DNA from: Echinococcus granulosus
Lineage: Eukaryota > Platyhelminthes > Cestoda > Cyclophyllidea > Taeniidae
NCBI RefSeq assembly: GCF_000524195.1
Contig: NW_020170422.1
Location: forward strand, 235,422-299,421
Direction: 5' to 3'
Length of the DNA: 64,000 nt
In this document: piece by piece, positions 1 to 12,915 of the stretch
Numbering within the stretch: the first letter of the stretch is position 1
Layout of the letters: every line of letters starts with the position of its first letter
The notes under the pieces: generated by a model
Told to the model about the DNA's origin: nothing
The model's input: the letters and a program-made list of their open reading frames with translations, nothing else
Database searches by the model: none
Position numbers and translations under genes: made by a program

Positions 1-480
1 TATCAGTTGGTGTAGGCACAAAAGACCTAGCTCCCCATCACTCATAATAACCATGACTGGAGTTTGTTCCTGGTACGCTGACCTCAAAGTATTTTGATCG
101 CAATCAATGCGTCCTCTTTCATTATCAGAAATAGACGGCTTACTATGTCGTGGTCCATACGACCTTGAATGATCTACCACAAAAGGCAAACATTGCTTTC
201 AAACCACTTATGCGCAGCGCGTTCTGCTGCCTCACAGTTTCCATTTCCTTTGCGCATTTGACGAAAAGCCTGTGTAGTTGTGGAATTGAGCCGTAAACTC
301 TAACCACATTCATCCGATTATTTCAACTGACCTTTTAGAAAGGAAGAGGGGATTTAAAATGTGAAGCATACTGTGCGGACCGCAATGAGGAGAAAAATGC
401 TTCTTTTCGATGCCTATAAACAATCATATGAATTTGACAAGTCACTAGAAATTGCTACACGTCAGTCCTTTAGATAACCC
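1..480 (+). repeat. Segmental duplication block, copy 1
   Basis: This block resembles 2705-3190 and, more weakly, 5975-6410. Shared landmarks are the ACAAAAGAC...CCCCATCACTC stretch near the start, CCATGACTG, AAGCCTGTGTAG near 270, and a later ACAATCAT...TTTGACAAG segment. It lies beyond the 947-1078 exon in gene orientation, as the other copies lie beyond the 3580-3690 and 6513-6644 exons. The three blocks are therefore the intronic parts of a duplicated exon-plus-intron unit. Confidence 0.7.
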
Positions 481-946
481 TAAGACCACTCGATTTGTTT
501 TTGTCATCTGAATCGTAAACCGTTTGTTGTTTTATGAAATTTAGAGTAAATAAGTCAACCATTATCATGGTGTGCAGGTGAAAGATTTCCCTTAGAAACC
601 TTGAAACCAGCTCATTTGTAACGCTTCAAATGGTCTGCTTCTATTAAACTTGTCAGTTGCATAAAATCTAAAGTGCGTAGAACGCACAACATCTTCCACT
701 TCTGTTCAAATTTTCTCTGTGTATTTAACAAATTTTTTTTAAACCCTTTAAAATTTAAGGCACTCTACTGCAACAATGAAGTAATTTCCGTTACTAGAAG
801 AATGGGTCTTTGAATGCCATCTCGAAATGAGGGCTCCAATTCAGTTTTTGTCTTGACTGGCCTGTAATATTCTATTGCAACCACAAAAAGTTAATTATTT
901 AGAAAATTTCGAAACTTATTTTGTGTGATAAATTATCTGAGCTTAC

Positions 947-3900
947 CACCAACAGTGGGAATCGTCCTGACCTCTGGTTCCGTCGTAGCCTCTTCTTCTA
1001 CCTCTTCCACCTTTGCCTCCGACTTTGAGTCACTTGGAGCCTCATCTAGGCCCTCCTTTGTGTACCCTTGGTGCTGCCCTGCGTGTTATGACAGATGCAG
1101 CCTTTACTGCCACTTCGAGGGTTAGATCAGAGGAGAAATTTGAAAACGCACGAAGCAGCATCAACATGTTTTTGGCCTCCATAGCATATTCCATTCACAA
1201 AAGTGCAAAGTGCCTTGGTGTAAAACAGAGTAAACAAGCTTACCACCATCTCTTGGAATAGTTGTCTCCTCTGATTCTCTGCTAGTCACCACATTCGCCT
1301 CCTCCACTGCTTCTCCTGGCACGGTTTCAACCTGACCTTCCCTCTCTCTGACTTGCGCCTCAGTCCCGATTCCTTGAGGAAGTTCTACATTTCGAAATAA
1401 GAGAATTGTTTGTCTTTCGCAGAGTGGAATGAAAAAGGATTCACAGTAATTGGCAGAGTCGCTTCACTTTGCTCATAAATATGGCTTAAGTAAAAGGCTC
1501 AAAGCAAACATCTTCCTATAAGATAAATTAATTCTTGTGGGTTTTATTCTCCTCTGTTGATTCATTTCCCCTCTTATATGATGCTTTTATCAATGAATCG
1601 TATCAAGGGCACTCAAATTTAGCATGGCTGGAACAAGTAGCAGTAATGGTTACCTCCACTATTCATTATCAAGAAGAAAGGGCTCGCTCTCCCTCGGGCA
1701 ATTCATCACCTGATCTCAACTGCATATTTGTCATTCCTGTAGGTTCTTAAAAACTATTTTAGTTAAAAAATATTTTGAACCAACCCAGCTTTAGAGCAAT
1801 ATAAATCTTCCGTGGCAAAAGTCACATAATGCCGCCTTCCACTTTTTTAGCAAATATTTTGAATTTTAATTTTTAGCATCAATTCAGGGTGGAATTTAAA
1901 ATAGCCTAGGTTGCCATAAATAAATCTTGTCTGTTATAATTGTGGAGTCAACCCACCATTCGGTTGCAACTCAATGACAGTTATAGCTCTATTTTCATGT
2001 TTCTCATCACTCAAGATTTCCTCTGACTTGATGCATTCTCCGTTGAAATAGAGTGGACACGATGATGCATTTACAGATGCAACTGTTCTAAACCGTGAAG
2101 GTGTAAAGCGGAACGCCTAAAAGCGACATTTTCGACAGTTCATTTATTTTACCGTTAACCGACAGCCAGTAGGATTTAAGAAACATTGTTGATGTTCGTG
2201 TTACACCTCATGGCCCTCTACCTGTCCGCTGGAACAACTGTTGCCTTAAGGTTAAATCACGTAATTAAACAAAACTTCTTGTTTGAGCCACCACTCACAA
2301 CCTACTTTCCTTCGGTTTAGCCAATGGCATATTCGTTAGCTTAAGAAACACTAGAATACGTAAACACAATCAGTGAGCAGGCTAAAAACTATGAGTTGGT
2401 ATAATAGTAGCGAAAGAGGTTAGGAGTAAATCCAAAGCCGTTTGAGCTTGATGTAGCCTAGTGTTTTGTGTAAATGGAATCCACTGCCTTATCTTCTACA
2501 GCACTTCAATTGCTCAACTTCTCGTTTTGGTTACGCGGGCACCTAAGACTCCGACATTGTACTTTTGCTGGGTGGCATGACCTTCGGGCCATACCAGTAG
2601 CCCCTCGGCCCTTCTGTACGTCAGCGGGATATTTTCTACCCCAGCATCATGACCTCTTCCGACTTCAAAAAAAAAAAAACAGGGGAACCTGAATCGCCCG
2701 TTGCGCCTGTCCTCCCTCCCAGATGGCGTAAACACAAAAGACTTGACTCCCCATCACTCCCAATAACCATGACTGCGGGGTCTTTTTGATACAATGACCT
2801 CAAATCACTTTAATCCTTATGGGTAAGTACAACCACATTATCAAAAATAGGGGATTTCCCCAATCGTGATACATCCACGCTTAAATGATCTATCACCAAA
2901 GCAAACAGTGCATTGAAGTCATTTCTGTACAGTGCTTCAGCTATCCCACTGGCTCTGATTGGCATACGCATCTGACGAGAAGCCTGTGTAGCCTTGGAAC
3001 CGAGCCAAAAACCCAAATCACACTCACCAAGTTAGCTCAAATGACATTTAGAGAATGATAGTTAAATTAGAGCAAGAGGTAAATAGTGCAGAGCACAAGG
3101 AGGAGTAAAGCCCTGACTTTTTGATGTGCATTAACAATCGCATTCATGTGATTAGCCTCTGGATATTCCTACAAGTCGGTGCAATAGCCAATCCAAAATC
3201 TACACGCCTCGTCTTGCTCATCTAAAGCGCAAATAGTGTGCTTACTCACTAAATTTCGAGCGAAAAAGTCTGCCAAGAACATATTACGCAATTAAAGGCT
3301 TTCTGTCAGAAACTTCGTGATCTTTTGGAATAAACAATTAAATTTGTACATTTGGAATGCCTTAAACGTACGATTTCTATCAAAATTTGTCAGCATGTCC
3401 ATTTTTTGAAATAAATATTTTCAAGAAAATTGAAGCCGCTCTACTACAAGGGAGGGGGAACACCACTACGTAGGAGATTGATCCTTTAAACGAGGGCCTT
3501 AACATGGTCGTTGGTTTAAGTGATCCGCGATACTCCAGTTTGCATACAGGAAATTGGTTGATAACTTGAATGAGCTTACCACTGACACCAGGAATTGCCT
3601 CGATCCCGGACTCCGCTGCAGTCACTCCTTTGGCCCCCTTCACGATTAACTCCCACTCGGATTCGGGCTTAGTTTCGTCCTGGTGATGTGCTGTATGTAA
3701 CGGTAAATTCAATTTTCACTACCACTCAGAAAGCTCGATCAACCTAGCAATTTAAGGGCGCAAGAAGCAGGACCAGCAAGGTAAATGCTTTAAAAAGTGT
3801 TTATTTTCTTTTTTCCATGAAATATAACATAGTATCAATCAAAGTAGGTGTTTGAAAGATGGAAGAAAATATTAAATCAACATTGGATTTGTGATTTCTT

Positions 3901-6644
3901 GCGATGAGATAGTGAAAAGTCTTCAAAATGAAGTTTTTGATGCAGTTTTGGTGCTACCCAACCACTTGCAGTACATTCTGAATACAAAAGTATAAAAAGC
4001 CTTGGTGGGTTTTAAACTAAATGATCTTACCACCATCACTTGAAATGGCTCCCTCCTTTGCTTCTCCACCAGTCACCACATTCGTCGCCTCCACTGTTTC
4101 CTCTGACACTGCTCCGGCCTGAACCTCACTCTCTTCGGCCTTCCGTGTCTCACTCCTAATTTCTTGATGAAGGTCTATATTCCACCAAGAAGATTTAGCT
4201 ATCAATCCCAGGTTGAAGTGAAAAAGATCACCTCTGATGCATTCATATTCATTCCGTTAGTCGGTATTAAAAGGGATTTTTAAGATATTCGCCCGTTAAT
4301 AAGAAGGAGAAGAGATGCTACAGATTAATTGTTAGATGTGTTGGTCTGGAGGTGAACCTCGATACAAAGAAATGAGTCAAGATTTAGCTAAGTTTTATTT
4401 AAGCTGTCGCTGCTGTCAACTTTTAACTTTCATCCCAACCGACTGGTAGAAAATCAGTATAGTAAAAAGATAAAAAGGCAATTTTATCCCTTCTACTAAT
4501 AAAGTCAACTCATTCAGCTAAGGTGGGGTCAATATTATCATGCATCACCTGGACTTCTTCACTGGCAGCCTCAGGCTGTAGTGCAACTAAAGCCTCACCT
4601 AAATTCATAGTCTCTTCTTCGCAAGTGCCACTTGGAGTCAGTTCTAAATCACAGGTTAAAAACTTGTTGCCGTTAGAGAAAGTGAGGTGAACTCATTTCT
4701 GACAGACGGCTAGACAGACCAAGGTCGACTTCAATCGCTCACCCTTCATCTGTTCGGTACATGAGCGCTCTCCCGTTGCAAATAAGGGGCAGTTCTCTTT
4801 CTCGGTTTCATTCGCGAGATTTTGGGATTCCTGATCGGTGATTTCCTCTTGAATTGGTCCTTCTCGTTGTTGTTCTTATCACAAGGTGGGTAAAAAAATA
4901 AAATTTTTTTTTGGTTTTCTCATTGTAGACTACTTGTAAATATTTGACAGGTAACTCAATGGTTAATTTACATTTCACACAACGGAGGAATCACGAGAAT
5001 GCTCTTTTATACATAAAACTGAGCGTACCGTAATCTGGAGTACTGGTATTCTCGGCAGCTTCCTTCGGTTCGGTTGTCTCCTCAACGGTCGGCGCCTCAG
5101 TTTGATTGAGCGGTTGTTTCACTTCCTCATCATCAGGTTTGGTATCTCGTATGGAATGAAGAGTCTCAATCGAATGTGAATAAATACTCGTAGTAAAATG
5201 ACTTAATTGTCGGGTTAAAATGCTCGAAGTGATGCGTGTGCTTAGTGGTAGGAAATTAGCGATTACGGTATACCTATGGCAAATCGTTGGGCTTTCCCCA
5301 GAGATAATATAAGTTTGCCGAATGCAATCTGCAATTGCAGAATTACAGTTAATATCTCCACAGAGGTAGAAGTTTGTTCTTTCTAGCTCCTGCAAAATTC
5401 AAGCTCGCGCGGGTTTGCATAACAACAGTGAAGTAATTGTGGAATGCGTCTTAAGATAATTTATGCAACCCACAATCTACAAGCCCTTCACATCACACCA
5501 CAGGCTTGTTTGTTACGCTTTTACTTTGGGTTTTTGGAAGCAAACGCAGCCTCTGAATTTCCTACTTCCCTGCCCTTCTTTTATTTTCCAGCTGTTTGTT
5601 TTATTTCTCATACACTCGTTTAGTGGTAATGGCAAGAAACAATTTTCAATGAACAATTTAGCCTGAGGATCATTCCCCCCTCCCCCCATCCACACTGGGA
5701 ACAGGTAGGCTCAGCGGGAAATGAACTGGTCCCCAATCTGGAGGCTTAAAAAGGGCAGTGGATCACTTGCAGATAATTCATGGTATGTTTATTCACCTCA
5801 CGAGTGCTTGAAGAAAGAAGCACAAGAGCCACTTCTTGTCACACACAATAGGCGATCAGTGAGCAGTCTAACAGGGAGGAGTTTTAGTAACCAAAGCGAA
5901 AGCCAATTCAGCCGTTTGAGCTTACTGTCGTCTGGTAGTATGTGTGAGTGAAAGCCGTTCGCTAGCCTTCCATTTGATGTGGACACAATCTATTTGAGTC
6001 GTCATCATTCACAACACCTGTGACTGGGGGTTGTTTTGCACACAAACCGTAATAATCAACAACAACATGTAGTGAAATGCTTATTTGGTGGGTCATCACC
6101 TGAATCACGCTTGTTAAAATATTTCTGGACAGTGTTCACTGCTACATATCACTCTCTCTACGTGCTAAACACCAAAGTTAACAAGGAAATTCTGTTTCAC
6201 CTTTGGAAGCGAGTTAAATTTGGTTTGTAAATCAGGAGGACTTAAATCAAAGCTCTGGGTTAGTTCAACCAAAATTTGATGGCATTAGAGCCCAAAATGA
6301 AGAAGCGATAGTGCAGGGTACAAGAGAGGGTGCTGTACGGTTAGATCATTCATGCTTTATAATGCATACAATCACGTGCATTTGACAAGCCCTGCAGTTG
6401 ATATTAAACCATTTCAGCGAACTACTTTGGAACCAGCACACAACTTTTTGGCCACCAGGTCATTTTTTGCTGTTAACTAGTTATGGGACTTAGTTTTCCG
6501 TGCATAACTCACCATCTACCATTGATTCCACATCCTCCTCACGGAAGGCTTCCTCCATTTCCGACGACGGAGATGGTATTTTTTCCATCATTTTCTTCTT
6601 AACTGGGCTGATCATATCATAGCGGTTTGGTTTGTCATTTTCAC
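947..6644 (-). CDS. Modular Glu-rich disordered protein (partial gene, nine exons seen)
   Basis: I do not recognise this gene. Nine exon-like segments were read on the minus strand: 6513-6644, 5029-5145, 4743-4862, 4599-4643, 4031-4174, 3580-3690, 1957-2037, 1244-1384 and 947-1078. Each is bounded by AG and GT, is an exact multiple of 3 nt, begins with the last two bases of a codon and ends with the first base of a glycine codon (phase 1-1), so any exon can be skipped or duplicated without a frameshift. The encoded modules are 15-48 residues, rich in Glu, Thr, Val and Pro, with no membrane segment or fold that I recognise. Exons 4031-4174 and 1244-1384 are clear paralogues: both start Leu-x-Gln, share an Asn-Val-Val-Thr core and end Asp-Gly-Gly. 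Exons 3580-3690 and 947-1078 also resemble each other (His-Gln...Thr-Lys start, Ile-Pro-x-Val end). No start or stop codon is fixed; the gene may continue left of the window. Individual exon limits are less certain than the overall pattern, and the acceptor at 5145 is weak. Confidence 0.7.
2495..2700 (+). mobile_element. Solo LTR-like copy A of the TRIM-like family
   Basis: It matches the family consensus from its left end (TTCTCGTTTTGGTTACG) through the CCAGTAGCCCC and TTCTGTACGTC motifs to a degraded end. A run of 13 A lies where other copies read CTTCAGGGAAGTCTC. It sits inside duplicated block 2 and is absent from block 3. Confidence 0.6.
2705..3190 (+). repeat. Segmental duplication block, copy 2
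   Basis: This is the counterpart of 1-480, with ACACAAAAGACTTGACTCC, CCATCACTCCCAATAACC and AAGCCTGTGTAGCC landmarks in the same order. Its left extension (about 2375-2475) also matches 5855-5955, sharing CAGTGAGCAG and GCCGTTTGAGCTT. The match is interrupted by the LTR-like insertion at about 2495-2700. Confidence 0.65.
5855..6410 (+). repeat. Segmental duplication block, copy 3
   Basis: This is the most diverged copy. It has CAGTGAGCAG and GCCGTTTGAGCTT (5860-5930), then a GTGGACACAATC...CATCATTCACA...GTGACTGGGGG segment, and ends with ACAATCACG...TTTGACAAG near 6368-6390. The left part continues directly into the right part, with no LTR-like insertion, so it represents the empty site relative to copy 2. 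Confidence 0.55.
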
Positions 6645-7022
6645 CTTCATTTAAAAAGAAAGATTTATCGTTACATAGTTGAGTTAGGTCCACCTATGTT
6701 TCCTCCAAAACAGGAAACTGGACAATAATCAATTCAAGCCAGTAGCGCTCTACTTAATTCTTTTTTATCATAAACGTTGGTTTGTACGTTTTTAGGCAGT
6801 CCCACTAAGTGCATTTCGATACTCAAAATCACACAAATTTTCACTTTGAAAGTTTGATATTTTTATGTTGATGCAACATGGTCTGACTTATTACTCTCCG
6901 GTCATCATTGATTCTGGTGGGAACAAAACCTATTTCCCATTTCTCAATAATTCTACAGGTGAGAGCTACTTTAGACTACTTAAAATTCTACATCGTAAGT
7001 TGGTTTAAACAGCACCATCCAC

Positions 7023-10000
7023 TCAACCACTGTCTCCACTAGAGAGGTGTCTGGCTCGAAGACGAATCGCCTCAATGGCGAGCCTATGGTCCTGCGAAAA
7101 GCTCTCCGACTGCTTGCCCCGTGTGTGGGGCTGGGGGATCATAGAATGTCGTTTGTTGAGCAGCGTGGTAAAAAAGTTGCTCAGCACTGCAGCTTCACCC
7201 TCGTCTTCGTCCTCTTCTGCATTTGTCTCCAATCTCTTTCTCCTCTCCCTCTTCCTTACCTCCATCCCCAGGGCGATGCTTGCTGATCGTCCCATGTGAA
7301 TCCGCTCCGCCTATCAAGGGGAATAGCATGCGTCTAGTTCAAGTTTCTTAACAAATAAGCACTAATTAAAATGCTCCTGACGCACTATTTTGTCTTCCTC
7401 GACAGTCCTTTGCTTCCAGTTTTCTTTCTCACTGACCTCCAAGGCGCTTAGCTTATTGAAGATACGCCCGAGGAAGGTCTGTTCATCCATGGCCTCCACT
7501 ACCTCCTCCTTTTTCAATGTTTCATTTGCTCCTCGTGGGGCGAAACCTTTAAAGAGGCAGAAGATAGATTGACTAACTTTATCATCACTCCTGAGCAGTG
7601 TGGCAGGCCTTAAAAGCAGTATACCAGAGTGAGTTTTATTGTGCACGTCGCTTCGGCGTAGATATCATTAAAGCACTTGTGGGCAAATTTGAACTACGCA
7701 ATGACCACCTGGGTTCAACTTATGTCATTGAGGTTGCTTTTATTCCAGCCCTTCTGCGCGCTTAAAAGAAAATTACTTTCTGAGTTGCATATTTACAAGC
7801 TACTTCCAGGCCCATGTGACTTATGCCAATTCTCGGGAATAATCTGACATATCAAAAGCGTCAGGGGTAAGCAAACCCCACCCACCTGAGTGGCACTGTT
7901 GGTATCGCTGGCTGGACACCTACTATAGTCACCGAAACCTGCAGACTTGCAACAGCAGAGGTATTAAAACCGCGCCGATTTTTGACAACAACCACAACCC
8001 AGAGTTCAAAAACTAATCGAGCTCACTGTCGAGATAAATCGTCCTATCGTCTAATGAGGTATGCATTCAGCCGAATCGCTTACCACGAGCAGAGTTACGA
8101 AGGCTTATCCTCAACTTCACAGATGGTTTGCCCGGAAATCCTCCTAAGTTCTCCGACAATTTCACTGGCAACCCTTCCATCTTTCCCCGAGTGTCCCAAC
8201 CCGTGGGTCTGAGGTGAAAGTGAATGTGCTTATCAGGAGTAAACACATTTCTGTCGGTTAGCTCTACACGAACTCACATAAATATGCTCTCCTGTTTCAG
8301 AATTTGTGCCGAGCCGAGAAATTCTTCGCAGAATAGACGGCGCTGTAAATACCGATTCAGTAGGGGTATATTTGTGTCTTTCCGTGCGGAAGTGTAGATG
8401 AGACCAGCGCCAACTACAGGAGGTTTTAAAACAGACGAAATAATTTGCATTGAATACTAAAAAAGTACCTAAGCTTGGGTCATAAATGCCATCCTTGATA
8501 GAAAAACAGCCGATTGAAATTAGTTGCGAGAATATTTGTGCTTTGGTTAGGATGGATAGTGGAAGGGAAGGGAAGGAATACTTCTCCACCTCATTCTCAT
8601 CAAATCTTAATATTTGAATTGACACTACCAGTATCCGTTCACGAGGTAAAAGTAAGGGAGAGATAGCAAAGACTGTAATCTGGTTGCAAGATTATGCGCT
8701 CTGTTTAACTATACAGGCACCCTAGACTCCGTAGGTAACTCGTCCTTACTACGGCATGGCTTAGGGACTGTGCTGATATACTCAGTCCTCTTTGGCACAT
8801 TGGTAATGTATGCCCTTCCATGCTGTCAGGACTTACTACACTCGTCACTACTCGTCACTTACTACACGTCACAACGTATAATTGAGGTGAAAAGGAGTGG
8901 CACTTTGTAATTTTCATTATTTCAGCCAATGAAAAGCATGAGATCATTCTGCCGAGGAATGTAGCTTTGTAAATGCTATTTGATGGAAGAATAGACTGCA
9001 CTCAAAAAGCTACCTATTGTCTCTTTTTAAAGCAATTTACTCTCAAAGGCCATTTGTCGCAGACGCAGTTGAATGGCATCAAACACCTCCTCGTTGTAGC
9101 CGAGAACGTTCTGCAGGTGTTCGATAAGATCGCTCTGATAGGAATCACAAAAAACAAGCACTGCGATTAAATGAGGTAGATCTCTTTGCCAATCATAACA
9201 TCACTATATCTGGCCTCATTAGTCAATCTCTAATTTGGCTGGATTTTTGTGGTAGATGGATAGTACTGTCTCTAGTGTAGCACTTCAACAACTCACCTTC
9301 GTGACAACAATGAGAATGGGAACACGCATCTTCCTTTCGCATGCACCCCCATTCAAGGGGGGCAAGGGATTGTGCGGATCCGATGGATCAGCAGGATGTA
9401 GACAATTCCATTGCCACCGTTCACTAGCTTCATCATCGCCGCCTTCGCTGGTACTGTTGCTGTAACTTAGCACCACACTCAGTCGACGTCCGGACGGTGA
9501 AGATGGTGTACTGCCCGGCTTCGCACTAATTGCAGGATCAATATATCCGCGAAAATATCGTTCAACTATTTAGGTGAAAGATGTTAGATCACTTATACTA
9601 CTTACATATCTGCAGTAGCGCTAGATTTTAATTGAACTAAAATCGCTATTTTAAGAACTATCACACACACGACTAAATTTTCAGGAGCAGTGATCTGGAG
9701 AGTCAAGTTCCCTTTCAAGCGGTTTAGTTCATAAGAAAAATTTTATCAAAAAATTACCTGGATGGAGCAAATGTGCCTGACTGCATTCTAGGATACAATT
9801 AGAAGGAACTACGGAATGATATCGTGCATATGATTGAAAGTAGCCAATTCCAATATATCCTCTCCTTTCTATAGCTGCTTACTGATTCTTAAAAACGCTT
9901 TCGACTCAATTTTTTGGGTATAGGTGAAATAGTTACAATTTAATTGCATTGGGCCAACAAAAAATTTGATGCTGTTGTTAAAACATCCCTCCGAATTAAT

Positions 10001-12915
10001 TTTTGTAACTTATGAGGGCTTAGGGCTGTAAACGGGTTTTACAAGCAATATAAGGTTTCTAAATATGTGCAAGTTTATCTGTTCTGTACTCTTATTTGAA
10101 CTACGCACTACTTTTCTACCTTCTGAGCCCACCCTCACTTCAACAAATGTCAGTCGATCTAGTCAAAGAGTTGCGAGATCCGAGCTTGTCTCTCTTATCA
10201 ACCAAGTTTTATTATGATTCGATGCAGTAATAGTTTGCTGTTCGTCATGTTTATTGAAGGTGTGGTTGTGGGGCATACCATCCAGGAATGGTTGAAATAA
10301 ACCGCTTATTTTTAGTGAAGAATCAATCAGACATGTATATCGCATTGAGGAGGAGAGAACTTCTTTTTTTCACAATAGGGGGAAATTGCATGCCACTGTT
10401 AAAAACTAATTTTGGGAGTAACATCTGAAGAAGGGAATGCCAGGGTGAGAACTGAGTAAATGAGTCCCGATCACACGTTTTACGGATGGCAGTAAAGTTT
10501 GTAGGCCATCGACGTGTTGTTCTCTACTTCATCCACATTATAAAATACGTCAGTCGGACGGAATTGTTCGCCTTTTCGGTTGTTTACGATAAGGAACGGC
10601 TTTTGTGTTTGTGCATTTGACGGTTCCTTAGACAAACAATAATATCTTCAAACAAATCCTAACAATCCACTCACTTCCAAGTCACGCAGTCGTTAATTTC
10701 CAGAAGACGGTTAAACAACCATTACAGTTGAGGTCACATTAATCGGGTCAGCTTGAGAGTGTGCAGACAGGGCTTCCTGCTTCCACTTTCAGAACCGATC
10801 ATGATTAGAAAATCAGTCGAAAGATAAACCCATTCCCGCCGAACGACACAACACATTAGTTTTTACATTATACTGCAGCAAACTTGCCCACCCTCATGCC
10901 GCAATTTATGATGGTGGAAAAGGGAACGACACCCCCACCTACTCGTCCGAATTTCCCTGATTCCTGTTTCCCGATGTGACTAAAATTTGTACGAAAGGAG
11001 GATTCGCTGCTACTCTGTGTCCATCAGTAGAAAATTAGAATACAGTTTGTGGTTACTTAAACGTACATAAAACAGCGCGAACTTGTTTATTTACCTAACA
11101 ATTTTGAATTTAGAAGAATAAGCAAAAGAAGTGCTCTATTTTGTGCCGAAATGCTTTAATTGATCTCATCTCTATAGGATGTGCCTTTGCCCTCTTTCAC
11201 AGAGACAATATTAATTTCAAAAAGAGAGATTCGAAATTCTGTCAAGTCATCTCATCGCAACCTCCACAAAGCAGTGGTTAATAATTTGAGTAGCAGAACA
11301 AGATATATCTTACGGCTATTTTGTAATTCCGCCAGTTCAGTTTCACACACTTCCTGTATTTGGTTTATGTGGTCCTCCACCAGCTGAAGGGACTGATTTA
11401 TGGAATCCTCCATCTCCCAAGGCTCTCCCATACTCACACAGATCAAAATGAGGCTGTTCCAGATGTTCTTTGAATTTAAGAGGAAGCGCAGTTGCTTCTC
11501 CGTGCCTAAAGTCGTAGCCAGCAGCCAAGCATGTACTCTCCTTGGATCTGCCAAGAGAAGTTAAACAACTGTTTCTTGAGAGCTATCAAATTGACATGAG
11601 TTCATTGTACCACTCCCTCTAATGCGCACTCAGAATGCTTTTTTAGGGCTTTATGAAATGGCTTCTGATAGTAAAGCATCTCATCTTTGGGAATGCATCA
11701 AAAAGCCTTTTGGATATTTGATTTGAGTAAATCATTTTAAGCACGGAAATGCATACAGGTTTGAGAAGTGGTTGTTGAACCTGATTCCTAACTTATAAAG
11801 CGTCCTGGTTTTTTTAGGATCTAAAAGCACTTGAGGTGTTAAATAATTAAATGGCCATCTGTATCAAAGCACGTTGAACATATTTAACGGATTTCCTACG
11901 CTTTCTGATTTATCTGAACAAGTTTTACTGAGTAAACACGTGCTTCAACTTGATCTCTTTGCATAGCCTGACCCGTATAAACGACGCAAAATGCAACAGC
12001 CAACCTACTCTCGCCTTCAGCATGTTTCAGGTCAATGTAGTTGTACCCAAACGCAGCGCCACTGTCCCTCTCACCAACCAGGGGCTCATTCCTGAGTCGC
12101 GCAATGAGTGCAGACTTTCCGGAGAACTGTTTTCCGAGAAAAATAAGATTCATTTTGGAGGAGACTCCGCCGAAATTTTGGTGCCGCTGTTGAGCATTCA
12201 ACTGCGCCTCTTTTAGAAGTTTTGACCTTTTTAATAAACAAAGACTTTACTGAATCAATTTAAGTAAAAATGTTACAGCAAAATTTACCGCTTTGGAATC
12301 AATAGTAATTGCCTGAATTGTTTAATGAGTTAAAACATTTCTAGCATTGCAAAGACAATTGGAACAATTTTGAAGGGTGCACAGCTTTCTAACAATAAAA
12401 TGTCAAGTCTATGACATTGTTGAGACCACATAAGAATATTTCTCCATTTTAATTTCATTGATGCATGCCGTATCCTTGAAAGATTAACGTCCGTTGTCCC
12501 TTATCCTTATCATAAAAGTGTGTTTTGGTTGCAGTATTTGATAAAAATTTTCACTTACCACAAGTGTAATGAGGGGTGTGCCTGATCGCCCGATACTTTT
12601 CCATCCATTACAAGATTAAAATGAGAAAATTTCCTTTTACCTTCTACAAAGCAACCTTAATGTCCCATAATTTTATTGGCTAAATTAGTACCAATGACCT
12701 CTTTTTAAATGCTCTAAATACCACATCTTTAGGTCACGTAATGGAGTACTAAACTGAACATAGTGATTTCAAAGCAAACTGTTTTCAGCAAATTAAGCTG
12801 CTGCAGGATGTCACGAAGTGACAGAGTGCCGTCTACACTTTTTTGTACCGAATCATGGGAAACAGGCTCGGATTGCAAGAGATTTTGGACCAAAGTCTCT
12901 TTGAGTGAAGGAAAG
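7023..12915 (-). CDS. DYNC1LI: Cytoplasmic dynein 1 light intermediate chain
   Basis: This is the adaptor subunit of cytoplasmic dynein 1, linking the motor to cargo adaptors for minus-end microtubule transport. Exons read on the minus strand are 12780-12915 (probable N-terminal part), 12009-12207, 11314-11547, 9297-9565, 9041-9134, 8278-8413, 8084-8208, 7386-7546 and 7023-7310; all junction phases agree. The G-domain comes first with an intact P-loop (GKQFSGKS), then the helix-rich segment ending DHINQIQ, an Ile-Asp-Pro/Ser-rich loop, the strand PILIVVTK, the GAGLIYTS segment, IPTGWD, and a C-terminal effector-binding helix (VLSNFFTTLLNKR). This order and spacing match LIC1/LIC2. The length is 501 aa from 12207, or about 546 aa with the 5' exon, against 492-523 aa in human. 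The first exon with the start codon was not found; the 12780 donor (GTTTGC) is weak. The LNLL-containing N-terminal exon is assigned by position and weak similarity only. Confidence 0.93.

Noticed and set aside
8233..8625. 130-codon minus-strand frame within the dynein light intermediate chain gene
   Set aside because: The conserved dynein reading (GAGLIYTS...) is in a different frame of exon 8278-8413, so this frame is a shadow.
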